Shown here: positions 14,992 to 22,532 of the stretch, piece by piece
Position numbering within the stretch: position 1 is the first letter of the stretch
Layout of the letters: each line of letters opens with the position of its first letter
DNA from: Caldilinea sp. CFX5
GTDB lineage: Bacteria > Chloroflexota > Anaerolineae > Caldilineales > Caldilineaceae
DNA: 35,807 nucleotides
NCBI GenBank assembly: GCA_021405325.1
Contig: QWII01000151.1
Coordinates: 1 to 35,807 of the forward strand
Direction of reading: 5' to 3'
Notes under the pieces: model-generated
What the model was told of the DNA's origin: nothing
Databases searched by the model: none
The model's input: the letters and a program-made list of their open reading frames with translations, nothing else
Made by a program: the position numbers and the translations under genes

Positions 14992-15056
14992 GCCCGCTCT
15001 GAGCCAGTCCGTGACTGGCGATTGGGCCGCCAGTCACGGACTGGCTCAGAGCGGGC
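14992..15056. repeat. Long perfect palindrome, 29-bp arms
   Basis: Bases 14992-15020 and 15028-15056 are exact reverse complements with a 7-base loop (ATTGGGC). It lies in the gap between the ATPase stop and the PHP start. Arms of the type GCCAGTCCGTGACTGGC are themselves internally palindromic. No T-run follows, so it looks like a dispersed palindromic repeat or a non-autonomous element rather than a plain terminator. Confidence 0.8.
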
Positions 15057-15094
15057 AGGCTTGGTAGTTGCGAACAAGGAACAGGAGAAAGAGA

Positions 15095-15125
15095 GAAGGC
15101 GGACTTCTCGCAAAAGTCCGCCTTC
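15095..15125 (-). terminator. 12-bp hairpin downstream of the ABC ATPase gene
   Basis: Bases 15095-15106 (GAAGGCGGACTT) pair exactly with 15114-15125. On the minus strand it follows the ATPase stop (15151) and is succeeded by a pyrimidine-rich stretch TCTCTCTTTCTCC, as expected for termination or attenuation ahead of the PHP gene. Confidence 0.65.
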
Positions 15126-15150
15126 TGTATGCTGTATCATCCTACAATTT

Positions 15151-16233
15151 TCAAGCAGGCGCAGAGCGCACCACCTCAACCGGTGCGCTGTCGCCCTGAT
15201 AGATGAGATAGCGCAGCGGGTATAGCCCAATCGCTTCGTTTTCCGTCACCGCCAGCGCCTTGGGTGCGTACGTTTTTAGCGGTTCGGCAATGCCCGACAG
15301 GCTCACCAACACTTTGCGGTAGTGGCCCATGTCCATGGTCTGTTCGACCACGCCACGCCAGATCTGCTCATTGCGCTCGACCGCTGTCGTCGGCAGCAGG
15401 GTGAAATCTTCGGGGCGAATCGCCAGGGTCAGGGTCTGGTTCCCGGTGATCCCATCAGGCAGCGGCAGCGACTGGGCGCCGACCTTGAGGGCGCCGTTGT
15501 TGATCGTGGCGTTGACCAAGTTCATGGCCCCGATAAAATCAGCCGCAAAGAGGGTGCGCGGGTTAGCATAAATATTACTGGGGCCATCTAATTGTTCAAT
15601 GTGACCGGCATTCATTAAAGCGATGCGGTCGGCCAGACTGAGCGCCTCTTCTTGATCATGGGTGACAAAGATGGCGGTGATCTTGAGCTTGCGCTGGATG
15701 CGCCGCAATTCCTCACGCAGACGCACACGCAAGAGGGCATCAAGGCTGCTAAAGGGTTCGTCCAACAGCAGAATTTTGGGTTCCAGCACCAGGGCGCGCG
15801 CCAGGGCCACCCGCTGCTGTTGCCCACCGGAAAGCTGGCGCGGATAACGCTTTTCATAGCCGGCCAACCCCACCAGATCCAGCCCTTCGGCCACCTTGCG
15901 CTGAATCTCCTGGCGGGGCATTCGGCGCAGATTCAAGCCAAAGGCAATATTTTCGTAGACCGTCATGTGGGGCCAGAGCGTATATTGTTGAAAGACCATC
16001 GCCGTGGGCCGCCGGTTAGCGCCGGTACCGACCACCGATTGGTTGTCAATGCGAATATCGCCCGCCGTCGGCTCTTCAAAGCCGGCGATCATGCGTAGCG
16101 CCGTCGTCTTGCCGCAGCCCGATGGCCCCAACAGGCAGACAAACTCGCCGTCCGCCACCTCCAGGTTCACCCCGTCCACGGCCCGCACTTTGCCAAAATG
16201 TTTTGATAAATTTACCAGTGATAGAGTCGCCAT
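15151..16233 (-). CDS. ABC transporter ATP-binding protein (spermidine/iron/thiamine-type importer class)
   Basis: 360 residues. Walker A GPSGCGKTT (36-44), Q-loop Gln82, signature LSGGQQQR (134-141), Walker B ILLLDEP with Glu159, H-loop His192. Residues about 235-350 form a TOBE-like regulatory domain as in PotA/FbpC/MalK relatives. It energises import through the two permeases encoded just upstream on the same strand. No Shine-Dalgarno site is visible; the start ATG is preceded at ten bases by an array of 8-base repeats. The transported solute cannot be deduced from the ATPase. Confidence 0.92.
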   Translation of the reverse strand: MATLSLVNLSKHFGKVRAVDGVNLEVADGEFVCLLGPSGCGKTTALRMIAGFEEPTAGDIRIDNQSVVGTGANRRPTAMVFQQYTLWPHMTVYENIAFGLNLRRMPRQEIQRKVAEGLDLVGLAGYEKRYPRQLSGGQQQRVALARALVLEPKILLLDEPFSSLDALLRVRLREELRRIQRKLKITAIFVTHDQEEALSLADRIALMNAGHIEQLDGPSNIYANPRTLFAADFIGAMNLVNATINNGALKVGAQSLPLPDGITGNQTLTLAIRPEDFTLLPTTAVERNEQIWRGVVEQTMDMGHYRKVLVSLSGIAEPLKTYAPKALAVTENEAIGLYPLRYLIYQGDSAPVEVVRSAPA

Positions 16234-16242
16234 AGCATTGTA

Positions 16243-16320
16243 AGAGATTGGGAGATTGGGAGATTGAGAGATTCACACGATTGGAATATTCAGACTGAAT
16301 CTCTTAATCTCTCAATCTCT
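16243..16320. repeat. Octamer array with inverted half (GAGATTGG type)
   Basis: Left arm 16243-16274 has four 8-base units (AGAGATTG, GGAGATTG twice, AGAGATTC). Right arm 16297-16320 has three (GAATCTCT, TAATCTCT, CAATCTCT), the reverse complement of the left type. They face each other across 22 unrelated bases and fill the whole gap between permease 2 and the ATPase. Confidence 0.8.
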
Positions 16321-16321
16321 A

Positions 16322-17203
16322 TTAAACACCAAAACCCGCCGCCAACGTCCCGCCGCGCAACACTCGTTGGGCAAAGACCAGTAAGATCAGGGAAGGAATC
16401 CAGAGTACAACCGAGAGGATGGCGCCATATTGGACGACGACCTGATTGTTGATCAGAATGATCATCACCACGGGTAGGGTGCGCACATTGGGGACGCCGA
16501 TGAGCAGCGCACCTTGGGTTTCATAAAAGGCGCCGACAAAGGTGAGCAAGAGCGCGGCACTGAGCGCCGGCAACACCAGCGGCAAGGTGATCTGGAGAAA
16601 GACCCGAATCGGCGAGGCGCCCACATCAAGTGCGGCTTCTTCCAACGCCTTGTTCACCCCTTGAAAGGCGGCGGTGGGAATCCAGATCATAAAGAGCAGG
16701 GTGTTGATCAACTGGATCAAGACGACGCCGGCCACCGTCCCCACCAGTTGCAAGCGGAAAAAGATGACCGCAATGGTGACATAGAGACCAAAGCGGGGAA
16801 AGGCATTGGTGGCAAGAAACGAGAGCAGCAACGGCGTGCGCCCAGGGAAATCCATACGCGCAAAGGCATAGGCCGCCGGCAAACAGATCACCGCCGAGAG
16901 CGCCGTCACCATGAGCGAAACATAGAGACTGGTGGTAAAGCCGGCGGCAATGTCGGCGCGGGCAAAGGTATCGGCCCAAAAGCGCAGCCCCCATTCCGTC
17001 GGCAGGAGCGCCGGATAGCGCCAGCGCTGGGTAAAGGCCCAGAGAAAGACATTGAACATCGGCCCCAAGATCACCAGCGCCAGCAAGATCGCCATGCTGA
17101 CGCCATACCAATCCTGGCGCACCATATAGCCAAAGCTGCGCCGGGTATTGCGCCAAAAGCCGCCCCAGAGGCCGGGGTCTAGATCAACAGGTGAGTGAGT
17201 CAT
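16322..17203 (-). CDS. ABC transporter permease (PotC/MalG-like)
   Basis: 293 residues with about six hydrophobic segments, the first near 36-57. The ATPase-contacting loop is LEEAALDVGASPIRVFLQIT (188-207), an EAA motif with the conserved Gly at the usual place. The N-terminal leader is long and polar (residues 1-30). It pairs with the permease at 17276-18157 to form the membrane channel. No Shine-Dalgarno site precedes the ATG; a heptamer repeat begins ten bases upstream. Confidence 0.9.
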   Translation of the reverse strand: MTHSPVDLDPGLWGGFWRNTRRSFGYMVRQDWYGVSMAILLALVILGPMFNVFLWAFTQRWRYPALLPTEWGLRFWADTFARADIAAGFTTSLYVSLMVTALSAVICLPAAYAFARMDFPGRTPLLLSFLATNAFPRFGLYVTIAVIFFRLQLVGTVAGVVLIQLINTLLFMIWIPTAAFQGVNKALEEAALDVGASPIRVFLQITLPLVLPALSAALLLTFVGAFYETQGALLIGVPNVRTLPVVMIILINNQVVVQYGAILSVVLWIPSLILLVFAQRVLRGGTLAAGFGV

Positions 17204-17212
17204 AGGCTATTA

Positions 17213-17247
17213 CGTGTTGCGTGATTCGTGTTGCGTGATTCGTGAGT
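17213..17247. repeat. Heptamer tandem repeat (CGTGATT/CGTGTTG)
   Basis: Five 7-base units in a row: CGTGTTG, CGTGATT, CGTGTTG, CGTGATT, CGTGAGT. The reverse complement (AATCACG) is the same unit, phase-shifted, that is repeated inside the DUF2126 gene at 29724-29754. It sits in the gap between the two permease genes. Confidence 0.8.
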
Positions 17248-17275
17248 TGGGGGCGGCAATCGCAAATCTAAAATC

Positions 17276-18157
17276 CTACTTGCCCTCTTCCAGCCGTTGG
17301 CTGACGATGGCGCGGACGTAAAAAATACTGACCAGGGCGCTGATCACAAAGGTGATGACGGCTTGCACCTGGGCCTGGCTGGGCAGGTTGTTGTTAAAGG
17401 TGCGCTGCATATAGACGCCCATCATCTGCGGCGAGGCCGGGCCAAGCAGAAAGGGAATGGTGAACGCGCCAAAGGCCCCCAGGAAGTTGAGCGAGAGGAC
17501 AATCAAGGCCGGCCGTTTGAGCAGCGGCAGGATGATGCGCCAGAAGATCTGCCAGCGGTTGGCGCCCACATCGCTCGCTGTCTCCAGCAGCCCATCGGAA
17601 ATTTGACTCAAGCCGGCGGTCAGGATCAAGACCGTCAGTGGGATGCCCTCCCAGACCAGCCCGACGACGATCCCCGAAGGGCGTAGGTAGGGCGACACAT
17701 AGCCTTCATAGCCGAAAAAGGTTTCCAGCATCCGCTCCAACCAGCCATTGGCGCCCAGAAAACGAATCAGGGCATAGGCGGTGATAATGCCCGGCACAAA
17801 CATGGGCAGGAGCGACAGCATTTGCACCGTGCTACTGAGGCGGCTGGCGGTGAAGCGCAGGTAGAGCGCAATCGGAAAACAGATCACAAAGAGCAGCACA
17901 ACGATCAGCAACGTGATGCGCAAGGTAAAAAGCAAATTCATTACCGAGAGCGGCGTATTAAAAAAGTCAATATAGCGATGCAACGAAAATTGCACCACGC
18001 CACTGCGCCGCACCAGCACCGTCTCAATCACCGCCAGCGTCGCCGGGTAGATGATCAACGCCAACATCACCAAAAAGGGGGGCGCCACGAGCAGATAGGG
18101 CAACAATGCCCGACTGCCCCGTCGCCACCATGAAGCTAGGCTTGCTTGTGAAGTCAT
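17276..18157 (-). CDS. ABC transporter permease (PotB/ThiP-like)
   Basis: 293 residues, about six membrane segments (first near 17-40, further ones at about 72-100, 113-135, 162-185, 218-240 and 265-285). The EAA loop is LLETASDVGANRWQIFWRII (190-209), followed by LP and the next helix. First permease of the operon, directly after the solute-binding lipoprotein. The start ATG has no clear ribosome site; the octamer array begins ten bases upstream. Confidence 0.9.
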   Translation of the reverse strand: MTSQASLASWWRRGSRALLPYLLVAPPFLVMLALIIYPATLAVIETVLVRRSGVVQFSLHRYIDFFNTPLSVMNLLFTLRITLLIVVLLFVICFPIALYLRFTASRLSSTVQMLSLLPMFVPGIITAYALIRFLGANGWLERMLETFFGYEGYVSPYLRPSGIVVGLVWEGIPLTVLILTAGLSQISDGLLETASDVGANRWQIFWRIILPLLKRPALIVLSLNFLGAFGAFTIPFLLGPASPQMMGVYMQRTFNNNLPSQAQVQAVITFVISALVSIFYVRAIVSQRLEEGK

Positions 18158-18166
18158 GATTTATCA

Positions 18167-18255
18167 GAGAGACTGAGAGATTGAGAGACTGAGAAATTGA
18201 GAGATTGGCTCCTCGAAGCGGGCGAATCTCTTAATCTCTCAATCTCATAACCTCT
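18167..18255. repeat. Octamer array with inverted half (GAGAGATT type)
   Basis: Left arm 18167-18206: five 8-base units GAGAGACT, GAGAGATT, GAGAGACT, GAGAAATT, GAGAGATT. Right arm 18224-18255: GAATCTCT, TAATCTCT, CAATCTCA, TAACCTCT. The arms are mutually complementary and separated by 17 bases. It lies between the binding-protein stop (18287) and permease start (18157). Confidence 0.8.
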
Positions 18256-18286
18256 ACATTACCAACTCTTATACAACAGGAATTCT

Positions 18287-19639
18287 TTACTCGCGCACAA
18301 TGTCCGGCGCCACGGTGGCGTACCAGCCGTCATACATGGACGGTTGCCAGACGCTGCCAAAGGCAGGGACGTTGTCGGTGATGACATCGTTAAATTCCTC
18401 TTGCAGTTCGGTGGGCAGTTGCTCCCAACTGAGAGCCGGGAAGCCGCCGATGTCGCGCACGACTGATTCTTGCGCTTCCGGGCTTAAGAGGAAATTAGCC
18501 AAAACCAGCGCGCCTTCCAGGTTGGAGGCATTGGTAGGAATAGCGGAACTGGCATAGCCGCCGACCATGGGCAAGTCTTCCAGTTGGATAAAGCGAATGC
18601 TCTCCGGCAACAAGCCGGCATTCTTGGCCTGCAACGCCTGATCGGACCAGATGGGGATCATCGTCACCAGTTCATCGGCTAGCAGACGGGTAGTGGCGGC
18701 GGCACCGGAGGGATAGGCGGCGTTGTCATAGAGACAAGGCTCGATTTCGTTGAGCATTTCCCAGGTCTTGGCAAAATATTTGTCGTTGATCTCGGTAATC
18801 TGCTCCGGCGTCAACTCTTCGGTGCCATATTGCTCGGTGTAGGCATCGACCGTAAAAATGGTAGTGTCCAGGTTGTTGGTTTCCAGCACAGCACGGGTGA
18901 CAAAGTTGCGACCGGCACCGGTGGTGTCGGGGCGCGGGTAGATAAATTCACCCGAAAAGTCACAGACCCAGGTCATCAGTTCCGGCCAGGTGCTGGGGAC
19001 AAATTCCTCCGGCACTTCGGTGGCATCGGCGCCCACCTTGCCCTGTTCCTTGAGAATGTTGAGCAAGCGTTCCTCGTTGTAGGCCAGGAGGACTTGCGAA
19101 CCACGGTAGGGCAGGTCGTGGCCGGTGCTGCTGCGCAAGGCCGGGGCAATCACATTCGCCAGGTTGGGCACATTCTCGGCGTTGAGTTCCTGCCAGAGGC
19201 CGGCATCCAGGGCGCCCACCGGTTGCAAGACATTCCAGGTTTCAAAATAATCGACATCGGGGTCATCATTGGTCTGCAACGCAGCATAGGCGCGATCGGC
19301 AATCGGCCCGTTGCCGCTGCCGCCGGAGCCGCCCGTGTGGACGATCACTAATTCATACTCAGGGTGGGCTGCTTCAAACATGGGCTTGATGGTATTGCTC
19401 CACCAGTCCGAAATGTTGGTGTCGGAGTCAATATAGACACTAATCTGATTGGAGCCGGCAGCGCCGCTCTCTTCGGCAGCGGGGGCTTCGGCAGCGGGGG
19501 CTTCGGTGGCGGCAGGGGCAGCCCCGGCATCGCCGGCCCCTTCCTCACCAATCTGCGGAGCGACACAGGCGGTCAGCAACGCAACCAACAGAAAGAACGT
19601 TGCCACATGCATAAACGTACGTGCTGATTTACCGTACAT
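18287..19639 (-). CDS. ABC transporter solute-binding lipoprotein (family 1)
   Basis: 450 residues. ATG at 19639 has an AAAGGAGAGG site just upstream and begins a lipoprotein signal peptide ending LLVALLTAC, so Cys25 is the lipidated residue. A linker rich in Ala, Pro and Glu (about 28-58) leads to the binding domain starting NQISVYIDSDTNISDWWSN. The overall build, with RLLADELVTMIPIWSDQAL and ALVLANFLLSPEAQESVVRD, is that of extracellular solute-binding proteins serving spermidine-, iron- or thiamine-type importers. The ligand is unknown. First gene of the importer operon. Confidence 0.88.
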   Translation of the reverse strand: MYGKSARTFMHVATFFLLVALLTACVAPQIGEEGAGDAGAAPAATEAPAAEAPAAEESGAAGSNQISVYIDSDTNISDWWSNTIKPMFEAAHPEYELVIVHTGGSGGSGNGPIADRAYAALQTNDDPDVDYFETWNVLQPVGALDAGLWQELNAENVPNLANVIAPALRSSTGHDLPYRGSQVLLAYNEERLLNILKEQGKVGADATEVPEEFVPSTWPELMTWVCDFSGEFIYPRPDTTGAGRNFVTRAVLETNNLDTTIFTVDAYTEQYGTEELTPEQITEINDKYFAKTWEMLNEIEPCLYDNAAYPSGAAATTRLLADELVTMIPIWSDQALQAKNAGLLPESIRFIQLEDLPMVGGYASSAIPTNASNLEGALVLANFLLSPEAQESVVRDIGGFPALSWEQLPTELQEEFNDVITDNVPAFGSVWQPSMYDGWYATVAPDIVRE

Positions 19640-19727
19640 TACACCTCTCCTTTGTTCTGCATCGATTGTGGTAAGTTTTTGATCTCTATTCCTACACTCA
19701 GGCAAGCGAGTGATAAGAACGCAGCGA

Positions 19728-19755
19728 TTGATTTGCCACAGTTGATTTGTCACAG
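19728..19755 (-). promoter_or_regulatory. Tandem 14-bp direct repeat upstream of the importer operon
   Basis: TTGATTTGCCACAG (19728-19741) is followed without gap by TTGATTTGTCACAG (19742-19755), 13 of 14 bases equal. It lies 89-116 bases upstream of the lipoprotein start on the minus strand, a suitable place for a regulator site. The regulator is unknown. Confidence 0.4.
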
Positions 19756-19824
19756 TTGCGACGACTAGGGTAGCACGGATAGTTTAAATGATGTTTAACA
19801 AAAAGACAATATCAGTAGTCGGCA

Positions 19825-19951
19825 GTCGTGTAGTCGCGTAGTCCAGAGTCGACCGTAACGCAACTAAGCTTGCTGTCGCTCGACTCTGGACTACGCGACC
19901 ACACGACCACCCGACCACGCGACCACCCGACCACGCGACCACCCGACCACG
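19825..19951. repeat. Octamer array (CGACCACN) with 28-bp inverted stem
   Basis: Right side 19888-19951 consists of eight 8-base units: GGACTACG, CGACCACA, then CGACCACC/CGACCACG alternating. Left side 19825-19852 is the reverse complement of 19880-19907 with one mismatch in 28. The array lies between the pyruvate kinase stop (19961) and the importer operon and could end the kinase transcript. Confidence 0.8.
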
Positions 19952-19960
19952 GACTATTGC

Positions 19961-21382
19961 CTATAAGTACAAGATCGAAATGCGCGTCGTGCCGCCGCTG
20001 CGAATCTGGCTGGTGCCTTCGGTGAGCAAAGCTAACTGACCGGTGACGCCATGCGTCTTGCACCAGTGGCGTGCATGATTTTCCCAGGAAAGGGGCATTG
20101 CCGCCACATGTTCCGCATAGACGCCATAGGAAAATTGCAGTTGCTGACAGGTGCTTTCACGAACGCTAAAGGCGACGATCCAGGTAGGCAGTTTAAAGCG
20201 TGCTAAGCGACGCGGCGTTGCCCCGGTATCGGTGGGGGTCAGGATAATGGCCGGTTCTAATTCACGGGCGCTATGATAGACCCCTAGCGCCGTGCGATCT
20301 TCCAGGCTCAGGTCGCGGTGAACGCCTTCCGCTGCAATCAATGCCTCAATGGCGTCATTGACTGTCCCCTGCGCCTCGGCGACCTGGGCAATGCGCGCCA
20401 TTACAGCCACCGTCTCCTCTGGAAAGCTGCCAATCGCCGTCTCGCCGGACAGCATCACACAATCGGTGCCGTCGAGGATGGCATTGGCGACATCGGTCGC
20501 CTCGGCACGGGTGGGCCGGCGATTGTCGATCATCGATTCCAGCATGTGGGTGGCCGTAATGACCGGTTTGCCATAGCGGTTGGCCTGGCGAATCATCTGT
20601 TTTTGGACAATCGCCACCTCTTCAATCGGGATTTCCACGCCCAGATCGCCGCGGGCGACCATAATGCCGTCGACAACCTGGAGAATCTGTTCCAAATTTT
20701 TGACGGTCTCGGCCCGTTCTAACTTGGCAATGAGGAAAGGGCGATAGTTAAGCGCCGTCGCCGCGGCGCGCACAGCCGAAATATCTTCCGGCCCTTGTAC
20801 AAAGGATTGACTGACCGCGTCCAGTTGCTGCTCGGCGCAAAAGCGCAGCAACTCGTGGTCGTTATCGGTAAAAGCGCTGATTCCCAAGTCAATACCGGGG
20901 AAATTCACCCCTTTGCGTGAGCGCAGTTCACCGCCGACGACCACCGTGCAGTAGACCGCATGGTCGGCGACCCGCTGCACCGCTAACTGAATATAGCCAT
21001 CATTCATATAGATGCGATCCCCCGGCTTAAAAACGGTCGCCAGGGCCGCAAAATCCAAGGAAGCGTGGTGCTGATCGCCGATAGTCGGTTCGGTCTGCAA
21101 GGTGAAGGGTTGGCCCCGTTCGAGCGTCACCGTCTCGGTTGCCAGCTCGCCGATACGCATCTTTGGCCCCGGCAGGTCGCCCATGATGGCAACCCGTTGA
21201 CCGGTATTGGCGGCGGCCTGCCGGACATTGGCAATGACACGGGCATGGGCGGCGTAATCGCCGTGGGCGAAGTTGATGCGCGCGACATTCATGCCGTTCT
21301 TGATCAACTGTTCCAAAACCGGAATTTCTTGGGAAGCCGGGCCAATAGTGGCGATGATCTTGGTCTTCTTGGTGGGGAGCAT
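19961..21382 (-). CDS. pyk: Pyruvate kinase, divergent, predicted potassium-independent type
   Basis: 473 residues, usual length. Converts phosphoenolpyruvate and ADP to pyruvate and ATP. Visible signatures: KIIATIGPAS at the start, ARINFAHG (Arg35), MGDLPGPKMRIG, IAKLE with the catalytic Lys, VDGIMVARGDLGVEIP and VITATHMLESM. Differences from the textbook enzyme: NFSHG has become NFAHG (Ala39 for the serine that helps hold potassium), ATQML is ATHML, and the position that is Glu in potassium-dependent enzymes is Lys74 (GPK). Good ribosome site (AAGGAAGG) before the ATG. It starts 16 bases after the lactate dehydrogenase stop, so the two are co-transcribed. Confidence 0.93.
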   Translation of the reverse strand: MLPTKKTKIIATIGPASQEIPVLEQLIKNGMNVARINFAHGDYAAHARVIANVRQAAANTGQRVAIMGDLPGPKMRIGELATETVTLERGQPFTLQTEPTIGDQHHASLDFAALATVFKPGDRIYMNDGYIQLAVQRVADHAVYCTVVVGGELRSRKGVNFPGIDLGISAFTDNDHELLRFCAEQQLDAVSQSFVQGPEDISAVRAAATALNYRPFLIAKLERAETVKNLEQILQVVDGIMVARGDLGVEIPIEEVAIVQKQMIRQANRYGKPVITATHMLESMIDNRRPTRAEATDVANAILDGTDCVMLSGETAIGSFPEETVAVMARIAQVAEAQGTVNDAIEALIAAEGVHRDLSLEDRTALGVYHSARELEPAIILTPTDTGATPRRLARFKLPTWIVAFSVRESTCQQLQFSYGVYAEHVAAMPLSWENHARHWCKTHGVTGQLALLTEGTSQIRSGGTTRISILYL

Positions 21383-21398
21383 GGTTGCCTTCCTTTGG

Positions 21399-22409
21399 TT
21401 AATGACCGCTGACTTTGGCTAGGGTCACAGCATTTTGACAGCGGCCGGTCTGGGCAAATTCGGTGAAATTTTGTAGGGTAGTCTCCGCGATGTTGTTCAA
21501 CGCCCGGTGAGTCAGAAATGCCTGATGACCCGTCACCAGCACATTCGGGAAGGTCAGCAGGCGGGTAAAGACATCATCCTGGATCACTTCGTTGGAGAGA
21601 TCGCGGAAGAAGAGATCCCCTTCGACCTCGTAAACATCAATCGCCAGGTAGCCGATCTTGCCCGCTTTCAACCCCTCAATCACCGCCGCCGTATCGAGCA
21701 GGGCGCCGCGGCTGGTGTTGACGAGAAAGACGCCATCCTTCATCTGGGCAATGCTTCGGGGGTTGATCAGGTGATAGGTCTCCGGCGTCAGGGGGCTGTG
21801 GAGGGTGATAATGTCACTATTGACAAAGAGGTCGGTTGGCGTATCGACATAATCGGCAAAGGGCAGCACGTCAGGGTTGCGATAGAGGTCATAGGCCAGA
21901 AGTTTGGCGCCAAAGCCGCTCAAGTTTTTGATCACCTGTGCGCCGATACGCCCGGTGCCAAAGACGCCGATGGTCTTCTGGTTTAACTCAAGACCCTGCA
22001 AGCCATCCAACTCAAAGTTGTTATCGCGCACACGGCTATAGGCGCGATGAATCTGCCGCCCCAAGGTGAGGATCAAGCCGACGGTGAACTCGGAAACGGC
22101 GCTGGGGGAATAGGCCGGCACGCGCGCCACGATGATGCCCAGCTCCTCGGCCGCGGCCAGGTCGATCTGGTTGTAGCCGGCGCTGCGGGTGGCAACGATC
22201 TTGATGCCGGCTTGGGCCAGGTGAGCCAGTGTGGCGCGGTTAACTTCATCATTGACAAAGACACAGACGCCGTCAAAGCCAACGGCTAGGGCTGTGGTCG
22301 CCGCGGTCAATTTGGTGTCAAAAAAGGTGATTTCATGCCCAAAGTCGGCGTTCACTTGCGTGAAGGAAGCAATATCATAACGTTTGGTGCTAAAGCACGC
22401 GATCTTCAT
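21399..22409 (-). CDS. ldhA: D-2-hydroxyacid dehydrogenase, probably fermentative D-lactate dehydrogenase
   Basis: 336 residues. NAD-binding motif GVFGTGRIG (GxGxxG at 151-156), then acid end of strand 2 (YDLY). Catalytic residues: Arg234 (VNTSRGALLD), a Glu in IDVYEVEGDLFF (261-263) and His295 (GHQAFLT). ATRSAGYNQIDL and VPAYSPSAVSEF are typical of the LdhA branch, as is the DLFFRD loop after the Glu. It would reduce pyruvate to D-lactate and recycle NADH. It lies between phosphofructokinase and pyruvate kinase genes, which supports the fermentative role; a related 2-hydroxyacid cannot be excluded. Confidence 0.88.
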   Translation of the reverse strand: MKIACFSTKRYDIASFTQVNADFGHEITFFDTKLTAATTALAVGFDGVCVFVNDEVNRATLAHLAQAGIKIVATRSAGYNQIDLAAAEELGIIVARVPAYSPSAVSEFTVGLILTLGRQIHRAYSRVRDNNFELDGLQGLELNQKTIGVFGTGRIGAQVIKNLSGFGAKLLAYDLYRNPDVLPFADYVDTPTDLFVNSDIITLHSPLTPETYHLINPRSIAQMKDGVFLVNTSRGALLDTAAVIEGLKAGKIGYLAIDVYEVEGDLFFRDLSNEVIQDDVFTRLLTFPNVLVTGHQAFLTHRALNNIAETTLQNFTEFAQTGRCQNAVTLAKVSGH

Positions 22410-22532
22410 GCGCTCTTGTCCTCAACATTCTAGTCACTGTACTGCTGCCTGGTTAGCCAAAGCCGAGCCGGCGCTACGATGGAAAGTCCTGTCGACAGAA
22501 CCATCCGTTCCCGTCTTCATCCGCTGTTGTGT

